Source: Oxytricha trifallax
Taxonomy: Eukaryota; Ciliophora; Spirotrichea; Sporadotrichida; Oxytrichidae
Direction of reading: 5' to 3'
Length of the DNA: 64,000 nt
NCBI GenBank assembly: GCA_000711775.1
Contig: ARYC01018560.1
Coordinates: 1 to 64,000, forward strand
Below are positions 56,580-64,000 of this stretch, one piece after another. The number at the start of each line of letters is the position of its first letter. Position 1 is the stretch's first letter. The translations under genes and the position numbers were made by a program. The notes beneath the pieces are model-generated. The model saw only the letters and a program-made list of their open reading frames with translations, was not told where the DNA came from and ran no database searches.

Positions 56580-58149
56580 TCAAACAAATTTAATCTGTTT
56601 GTCTTTGTTGTATCTCTTGAATTTTGCTCTCTATAGTGGCTCAAGTATGTCATCTAAGGATTATCTAGGATATGAAGGAGCTTTCACGATTATCATCTCT
56701 TCTATGCTTTTTATTTCTTCGCTGACATCTTCTTACTTTATATGCTTCTAAGCTAAGCTAATTGATTGTTTTTCATGCTTAGTACCAAAGTAAGACATGC
56801 TTTCCATGTCACTTTCTAATATGATAGCAGCTACTGCCCATACATCCCACTAAACAGAGCCATTTGTCCATTTCTCTCTGATTGGGAAGTATCCTGGTGT
56901 CCCAAGAACCTTTGCTAATATAATGTTACAATCTCTTATCTTAAGACTCTATTGAAATCGATAACTACAACTTCTAAAGGACAGAGGTTGAGCATCACAT
57001 TTTGAGGCTTTAGATCTCTATGAACATATCCAAGTTCATGCAACTCCTAGACACCCTTAATCATATCTGAAAGTATATCATTCAAGTCATCCGGATATCT
57101 GTTTTGATATAGATAGTCTCTTAGAGTCATTTCATATTTCTTAAGCCTTAGTGAATGAACCCAAAGCCTAAAATAACACCGTCTAGCTAAGCAAGTTCTT
57201 GCAATCTCTTTTTTAAGCTTCTCTAAGAACGATATATTCGTTAGCAAACTTATTTTAATACTGTTCATTCTTAATGAGATAGCTGAAAGGATATACCTTG
57301 TATGCAAACTCGTCGACTACTATAAGTTTTGCCTTGCTAAGCACGTTTATATTCAAGTAGTTTTCTATACAACTGCTAAGATCAACAGCATTTTAATGAG
57401 AGAATATCCATAGCTCTCTCTTAGAAGCATGCTAAAAATGTATTGCCTGCAAGTTGATTCATTGACTCATATCGTTTCTGCCTCTTGAGCTTTTCTACTA
57501 CTCTCTTAAAGATTCAAGATTATTAGACTTTCTCTTGGCAGGTATAAGTTTTTAAGTCTCTTAATCTTATATTAAAAACTCGCTTAAATGATGCTTTTGC
57601 ATGTGTCTTTTAACCTTAGCTGAGTGAGTGTAAGACTTCATGCAAGTCGTGCATTAATACCTGCCATCCAATTTATCATGCTTGAAATAAATCTTCGCTT
57701 TACCAGAATGTATTTCTTTAATATGCCTCTTCAAGCTCTACTCAGTTGAGAAGACGTTTTAACAATCATAGCATTCAAAGTGTTTTTATTTTTCAATTGG
57801 TTGCTGTTCTTTTAGCTCCTCAACATTTTCAATTTATGTTTAAAGTCCTATCTCTGTTCTCCCCTTCTAGTTAGATACTTCAATTTTGAAGACCTCTGCT
57901 TCAAACTCAAGAGCTCTTAACTCTACTTCCCTCTCAATATAAATAACTTCTTGCTTTTTGGAGGAGCCAAAGTTGAGCAATGATTAACCTGTTCCAAGGA
58001 AAACTGCCTTACGATTTAAGTTAGCCGCCATGTTTAAATTCAAATTTAAATTTCTATTATTAATAAGTAAAAAACTCACTGGCTATACTAACTTTGTATA
58101 GGACTGGCACTGCAACAACAATGGTTGATTCTTAGGTGTTAGACATCAT
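56580..58149 (-). CDS. TBE zinc-finger / kinase ORF, type II
   Basis: Starts MMSNTQESTIVVAVPVL (an alternative Met is possible). C2H2 fingers FECYDCQNVFSTEQSLKRHI and YQCTTCMKSYTHSAKVK (about 57800-57620). Kinase half: LRDYLYQNRYPDDLNDILSD, ELHELGYVHRDLKPQNVMLN, VVIDFNR; a TPGYFPIRE-like activation segment at about 56890. Ends KQIKFV-type then TGA. The catalytic HRDxxxxN is intact, DFG is DFN. Confidence 0.8.
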
Positions 58150-58189
58150 ATTTATACTTAGTTTATAACTAAAAATTTTCTAATTTTAT

Positions 58190-58420
58190 GCTTAATATTT
58201 TTAATTTTGGTACCACTGAGAATATATTCAGGTTGGCACTGGTACCAATTAGGTTTTGAACCATTTTGGAACTTTTCCATTAAAACCTCATTAGTTTAAA
58301 AGTGGGTACTAATTAAGTTTTGTTACTATTAAATTGGTACCAATTAAAATTAAACGAATTTAGTACCAGTACTAATTAAATTTAAACAAATTTACTTATA
58401 ATTTAATGGAACTAAATTGA
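58190..58420. promoter_or_regulatory. Type II TBE divergent intergenic repeats
   Basis: Repeated GGTACCAATTA / GGTACTAATTAAG words at 58208-58390 between divergent ORFs, as at 38588-38790. Confidence 0.5.
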
Positions 58421-58594
58421 TAATAATGGAGCTCCATCTCTGAAGTTTGTTACAGCTTCTGCCAGCTTTCTCCACGTATCCTTACCAGGTTGACTTCTAT
58501 AAGATACCCATATTTAATACTAAGATTTTTAACAGTAGGATCCAGAACTCTATATATTAAAATTTGAAATTCAATAACAAGAGTAGGAACAAAG

Positions 58595-59385
58595 ATGGAA
58601 TCTATAAGTACTGCAATGAAGAGGGTTGAAGCTTAAGAAATGATCTCAAGATTTAGAAGCAAGGAAGATCTCTATCGATACCTCACTTAGCATGGTAAGA
58701 ATGTGACATATACTTAATCATATACGAAAGTGGGTTTATTCCTTCCAACGATGGAAGGTACCAAAATTTCATTCTTAAAAGCTATACTCTGCGATGAGAA
58801 GAAAGCCTTCAAAAACAGTGAAATAAAGTTGATAGATATACCAAACTACCCAGACATTTCAGTCACTAATCTCTACGAGGATGCGATGAAAGATGAAGAG
58901 TTGGTAGTTTATCCTCCTACCAAGAAACAACTCTCTAACAAGCTTCCAGAAAGGAGCTTCTTCTTTGGAGTTCTTGGCACTTTAAGAGAGAGTTATCTCA
59001 GAGAGATCATTGAAGAAGCTCACAAAAAACGCTACTCTATTTCTCCTGAAGATTAAAAGAAGCAAGGCATACTAATGAGCGAGACCTGGCTCGCTGAGCT
59101 TAAGAAGCATCCATTCCACTCTCGTAAGCTTTGATTCATAACTTTGTAGGGAAACCTGGAACTGGTATATTCCTAATGAAAGAGCATGCGAAGGTTCACA
59201 GAGAGAGAAAGTCATAGACTATTTATGAAGTGAGCAAGAGACTGTATAAAGATGTTTAAAAGCCAGAAGAAATGAACATAGATGCAGGAGCTGGCACAAA
59301 GAGAAGAAATATGGGCCCAAGCAAGCCATAAGAAGAGGAGAAGAAAAAAAAGCCAAACCCCTTTATGGGTTAGTTTAATATGTGA
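58595..59385 (+). CDS. TBE second ORF, type II
   Basis: Starts MESISTAMKRVEAQEMISRF; reads LYRYLTQHGKNVTYTQ, KISFLKAILCDEKKAFKNSE, IPNYPDISVTNLYEDAMKD, RSFFFGVLGTLRESYLREI, HKKRYSISPEDQKKQGILMS, WLAELKKHPFHSRK; one frame change near 59132, then GKPGTGIFLMKEHAKVHRER, VSKRLYKDVQKPEEMNIDAG, KKPNPFMGQFNM and TGA. About 263 codons. Function unknown. Confidence 0.8.
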
Positions 59386-59391
59386 ACTTAT

Positions 59392-60458
59392 TCATTCATT
59401 TAAACCTAAAACTTATTTATAAACATTCATTCTTCCTTCTCTCGCACAAACTGTTGTCTTATCTATGCTAACTCTCTTGCAGCTACTCTGAATCAAGTCT
59501 ACTGTATCTATAAGCAAGTCATGCATTAGGTGATATAGCAGCAGTTTCTTGTAGTGGGTCTTTATTTAACTCCAGTAGAATTCAAATCCATTAAATTAAG
59601 GGCTGTAAGGAACATTGTATACATGAGTAATGTTTAACTCTTCATAAGCTTTCTTAGACTCCTTAGTCTTATGAACTGAGAGGTTGTCAACAAACAGGAT
59701 GATCTCTTAATCGTTGTATTTATCTCTCAGCTTATGTAGGAACTCTATGTACTACTCTCGCTTAATAGAGCGAGGATGAATAACATAACTTTCTAAGCCA
59801 GAGTCTTCACTAATACCTGCTAAAATTGCATGGGTTACAACCTTTACTTTCTAATCGTAGACTTCTATATTATCATACTTCTTATACCAAGACTTATTAA
59901 TAAAGGTGTTGAAGGTAAACACAGCTTCATCAGCGTGTATGAACTTGATGTTATTAGTAATAGCTCTCTGCATTTAATCATATATATAATGTTTAAATTA
60001 TTACTATAAAATGGCACTGTAAAATCAATCACTCTCTTCACTCTGTTGACAGTCTTGAAAGTAATACCATTTCTTCTATAAATGTTGGCTATAGTTTAAG
60101 GAGAGATACGCATGTCAGGAAACTTGCGATGAAACATCACAGCTCGCTAGTCTAGTGGAAAGTGTGCCCAATACTTTAAAGTCTTCGAGTCGCAGAGGTA
60201 GTCAATATGGTGCTGTGAGAACTTTTATTTTCTTGCAGGATGCTTTCAAGTGCCTGAATTATAATGCTAAACAGCCAACAAGCAATGATACCTAACTGTT
60301 GAGGCACTCTTGCGCAGGAGCTTTGCTATAGCAGCATAATTCATTACTGGTTTGACTTAGTCTATATTTATATTTGTACCATACCTAAGCTTAAGCAGTA
60401 AATCTAAACATTACTCATCATAAATAGACCCTAAATTTCGCTAATTTCTATTTCTCAT
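59392..60458 (-). CDS. TBE transposase, type II (best preserved)
   Basis: Starts MRNRNQRNLGSIYDEQCLDL. N-terminal HTH-like part VMNYAAIAKLLRKSASTVRY, then one frame change at about 60240. Catalytic part: IHADEAVFTFNTFINKSWY, IILFVDNLSVHKTKESKKAY, YNVPYSPQFNGFEFYWSQIK; the second D and the E are separated by 34 residues (D34E). Continues YKKLLLYHLMHDLLIDTVDL, VSIDKTTVCAREG, ends LDLNE-type (GLNE) then TGA. Gln codons at conserved sites are TAA or TAG (for example Q of SPQFNG), confirming the code. Confidence 0.85.
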
Positions 60459-60563
60459 TTTGCAATTTGACCTAATTTCTCTACTAACCCCAATAAGACC
60501 CCAACTATACCCTACAAATCAAAGCACTTATAAACCTCACTAAGGGGTTTTGGGGTTTTGAAT

Positions 60564-61103
60564 GGGGAAAAATATAGTAAAGTATTTCCTTTTAAAATAA
60601 ATGAGAAAGGAATTGAATTGTGAGATTATCCGATTAGAAACAGCTTTATTTATTCTCGAGTGAGCAATCTAGTTTACTTTGAACTTTTTTGTCTTCAAAG
60701 CTTTATATGCATCCTGATTTTAATTTTGAGTTTTTAGTGTTTATTTAGCTATGTTTAGATTAAAAAACGTAGTTTCTAAGTAGAAATTACTAAATGTCAC
60801 ATGTTCTCCACAATCATAATTTTATATAATAGGGCAAAATAGTATTAAAACTCTGTTAAAATCTAGAAAACTTTTCATTATATTTTTGACTTCCTCTAAT
60901 TTTAATATAGTCATGTTTTATATTTTTTCCATCTTTAAATTTTAAGTAACTCTAATTTTTTAAGTAAAACCCCATGAGTGAAATAAGACTGAAATTTTGA
61001 ATAAGAATTAATTAATCAAATTAAGAATTTATTAAGAAATTATTTTATATTAAATAAAGCATTAAGGAGTTTAAAATATAATTATTAATTGTGAATATTT
61101 AAT
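60564..61103. other. AT-rich spacer before the methyltransferase gene
   Basis: No gene or element recognised between the TBE and the methyltransferase 3' end. Confidence 0.4.
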
Positions 61104-62883
61104 TCACTGTTTTTGAACTTTTGAAGGCTACCCATTAAGGAAATAAATTGCTTCGTTGCCTATAGTAGTCCAATAAGGCCTATGATTGTGAGGTCTTCCA
61201 AAGATGTCTCAGCATATTTTCTATTAGGAAGGAGCTTCTCAATATAGTCATATAATTAATCTGGTTTTTGGCTGACTAATCTGACTGGTGAAAGAATGAT
61301 ATTGGGTACATTGTGAGTAAAGCTTATCTTTTTTAGATCAGAGAATTTATTCTCAGGTCTAGCTACAACACAAAATTCAGTTACATGCCTAAGATCGAAT
61401 CGAATACCATTGTGTAAGGTCTTATCATCATTTAATTTAACCCAAGTTAATATTTCAGCTCTCTTATATCCAATTGATTTTAAGTATTCCAAACATGATT
61501 CTAGTTTGGAATTCGTTATCCAAATAAACAAATAACTGTTTTTTTTAGTTTTTAGATTGGAATATTTCTGAAAATTTCAATATCTTTTAGTATTGAATAC
61601 CCCAGCTTACATGCAGTATCGTTCCAAGGAGGATCCATCACAATTGCATCAAATAAGTTCCCTAATTCATTGATTTTATGATCTGAAAATACTTAGTTCC
61701 ACATATTTTAATCTTTTATACATCCCTGGTATTAATAGCTGTTCTAATTATTTCTTCGCATTCCCCATTTATATTTTGTTTATGTATACTACCCAGTATT
61801 AATTCTGTCTCTGGTATCTAATGGAATCTCTTATAATCTTTTCTAATATTATTTTGATTACTATTTCCGATTAAATTTCTATTCTCGCTTATCAGGGTCT
61901 TCAATCTTAACCTAAGTTAAGTTTTTATTTTACTTTATTTCTTAAGTTAGCTTATTGTTTTCTTCTCTTAAATTTTTGATTTATTCATTGAATAATATCA
62001 GGACCTCTTATTGTACTTATAATAAATTCAAAGCTTCTTATTTAAAAAAATCAGTTTTGATAAAAAGTTACAATTGAAGCTACTTGATTTTTTCCCACAG
62101 GTTTTTAATTGTATCATTTTTTAATTTTAATAAATCTTCTTAAATTTATAATCTTTTTCTCCCTGTTAGTTTCTTATTCTTTTTATTCTTCTTTTTCTTA
62201 TTTTCTCTCCAATTTTAGATTTCTGTTTAATTAATTTCTTATTTCATTTTCCTCATTTTGATGTCTATTTATTTAAAAGTCTCCCAGTGATCCTGCTTTA
62301 GGAATTTATTTATTTGGTTCTACTATATGATTGCATATTCTCTAAACCATTTTTTAAATTATTTAAAATTGTCGAACTTGTGCTTGATTAAAGTAATTTC
62401 CTTATTAGTAAGATTAAATTATTTTGATAGTATTTTGGTGTATCTTTTTAGATTTATTTTTCACTTTTAATTATTGATAACATCTTAATTCAAGATGTTA
62501 TCTCTATCTTTAGCATCAGTGTTTGAGAAACCATTTAATCTAATTACTCATTCTTTCTAAGCTAACTTATTTCTTAATTATTTACCTAGGAATCAACTTA
62601 AATTAAAGTCTTGTCATTCTCAAATTCATTTTAAGTAGTGGTGGCCATATAACTTATAGAATTTTCTCTATCGAAATCGGAGAAAGTACAATCTGATTAA
62701 TAATTTTCATTGGTTTCACTATCACTGGAGATCTCATCCCAATCACTCTCTTAATCTTAGTAATTTTATTCAAGTATGTTTTGCTGAGACTATACAGTAG
62801 ATTCAATATTTTTAGAATTTGTATAACTCTAAAATTAATTATCTAGATTTTATTCATCAATTAATTCATCAAAAGTTACTCAT
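61104..62883 (-). CDS. MT-A70 family adenine methyltransferase (frame-broken)
   Basis: Possible start MSNF at 62883 (needs one T fewer to enter FDELIDEQNLDNQ), acidic N-terminus QESDWDEISSDSETNENY, an in-frame MATTTQNEFENDK at 62648, a long Gln/Lys/Glu-rich helical part (ERKQEKEEQKEQKTNREKRL, NLREENNKLTQEIKQNK), then the catalytic region: LFDAIVMDPPWNDTACKLGY (DPPW at about 61624-61635), LFIWITNSKLESCLEYLKS, KRAEILTWVKLNDDKTLHNG, HVTEFCVVARPENKF, LYDYIEKLLPNRKYAE, IFGRPHNHRPYWTTIGNEA, ending VQKQ then TGA (61104-61106). DPPW plus IFGRPHN is diagnostic of MT-A70 enzymes, which methylate adenine N6 in RNA or, in ciliates, DNA (MTA1 type). About five frame breaks, two in homopolymers (A8 near 61545, T4 near 62875) and a two-base surplus near 61206: pseudogene or uncorrected sequence. 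Confidence 0.7.
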
Positions 62884-64000
62884 GTTAAAGAAAGATTTTA
62901 ATTTAAATTATTTTTGAAAATCTCAAGTTCACTATATAAAACCATTTAAGAGATACTATTTATTTAAATATTTAATGTCAAGGCCATTACAACTAAACAA
63001 TTTAAGAAAAAGTATAGGGATACTATTATAATTAATATTCTAAAAATTAAATTTATTTTTAAAATCAATCAGGAGCCAGAAGTTTTATTCAGTCAAGAAA
63101 ACTGTTATTATATAAAAGCTTATTATTGAATATTCAAACCCAGTAAAAAATTTATTTGATTGAGCCATTTACAATGATGATCAAAACGAAACAAAATATA
63201 ATAAAAAAAGTGATGTTGAAATTGAATAAGCAGGAATTATTGCAAATCTATGAAATTATTTGAATGTAATTAATTTTTGAAAAACGCTGATTTTTTGTGG
63301 GTAAAAAATCAATATTTTGGATTAAGATTCTAATCAACTCTCTTGGGTAATTTACTTACCTTTAATCTTAATTGATTGGGAGTTTTCGCTCATAAAGGAT
63401 TATTAACCATAATTCTTTCAAATCTTTGTGATTTTGAATGAGTGAATTAATCTAAATTAAATAACATTTGTAATCTACCAAGCACAGTCAAAGTTTGATT
63501 AACCCATTAGTGCTATTAAAAGTAAAAAGAAATAATGGCCTATTTGATAAAAATAAAATACTTGAAGAAATTTACTGAAAAAGATTTAACAAAAATAAAA
63601 GCCGTTTAATTTAATCTAATGCTATGTGATTTTTTCCAAGGCTAACAAAGAATCGAGTTAACAATCAAAGTTTAATTATTTTGAGCATAAAAAATTCAAT
63701 AACACAATATACTAGTAGTTCTTCTCTAAAGTTAAGTTAACAGTTACAAAATAAATTCCTGGGATCAACTTATTGCATAAAGTACCATAAAATTTTTAAG
63801 TTGTATTTACTGAAAAGTTTAATTCTTTAAATCCCCATCAAATTCATTCAAGTTGAAATGCCCCTTTTTTCTATTTATATTTTCGGCAAATAGATGTACA
63901 AAAAATCAAAATTCTTGTAGGTTCAAAGCATTAATTGTAAATCTCCAAGTGATTATCAAAAAAACTTGCTTATCAAAAATAGCTCTGATAAAAGTTAGCA
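62884..64000. other. AT-rich right end
   Basis: No supported gene or element. Any 5' exon of the methyltransferase or continuation of locus 3 was not recognised. Confidence 0.35.

Larger units (their letters stand above)
56439..60560 (-). mobile_element. TBE transposon, type II, full length
   Basis: 4122 bp, ends CAAAACCCCAAAACCCC / GGGGTTTTGGGGTTTTG, flanked by AAT (56436-56438, 60561-60563). Same layout as the 36864 copy: kinase (-), second ORF (+), transposase (-). Best-preserved TBE of the window judged by its motifs. Confidence 0.95.

Overview
The window looks like germline (micronuclear) DNA of a stichotrich ciliate, most probably Oxytricha/Sterkiella. Three things point there. (1) Long reading frames appear only if TAA and TAG are read as glutamine and TGA is the only stop. 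(2) Four good copies of a roughly 4.1 kb transposon end in C4A4/G4T4 telomere-like repeats with 3-bp ANT target duplications and carry transposase, a second ORF and a zinc-finger/kinase ORF; these are TBE elements. (3) Coding segments are short islands in very AT-rich DNA, and several flanks carry matching short direct repeats (pointers) whose joining restores a conserved reading frame, as expected of internal eliminated sequences (IESs).

The backbone is a tandem array of three paralogous genes on the + strand for very large surface membrane proteins. The inferred protein order is a Cys-rich start, a long Gly/Asn-rich beta-helix (pectin-lyase-like) region, a second Cys-rich module, six to eight membrane segments and a polar tail. 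Locus 1 (about 3.9 to 15.6 kb) has lost or hides its 5' part. Locus 2 (about 19.9 to 45.5 kb) spans nearly the whole order. Locus 3 (about 49.5 to 56.2 kb) has only the 5' half before a TBE. Comparing the paralogs shows IESs present in one copy and absent in another, and gives exact pointers: ATAT, CATGAAT, GACTTT, GTCTATT and TA.

Mobile DNA fills much of the rest. TBEs lie at 1-1347 (partial), 22220-26366, 36864-40921 and 56439-60560, with a decayed one near 46.2-47.8 kb. A LINE with reverse transcriptase and RNase H lies at about 1.4-3.4 kb on the minus strand. Four families of non-coding inverted-repeat elements recur: A (TTAAGCGAG ends, TA duplication), B (TGTTC ends, 6-bp duplication, foldback), C (TTGTAGG ends, TA duplication) and D (G-tract plus AAGTTTCCTGCCCC ends, 8-bp duplication). 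They nest: B inside D inside C at 17.3-19.6 kb, and a TBE inside C at 36.7-41.2 kb, where the whole nest sits as one TA-bounded IES between two in-frame gene segments.

Two GC-rich islands break the AT-rich background. The one at 8.64-10.68 kb lies wholly inside a 2.7 kb IES of locus 1 and holds fragments of other genes on both strands, including a YHYH-domain piece. The one at 51.7-52.2 kb is unidentified. Near the right end, on the minus strand, is an MT-A70-type adenine methyltransferase gene (61104-about 62883) with a DPPW motif but several frame breaks, at least two of them in homopolymers.

All coordinates of discontinuous gene segments are approximate unless a pointer or intron edge is stated. 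No search or alignment program was run.
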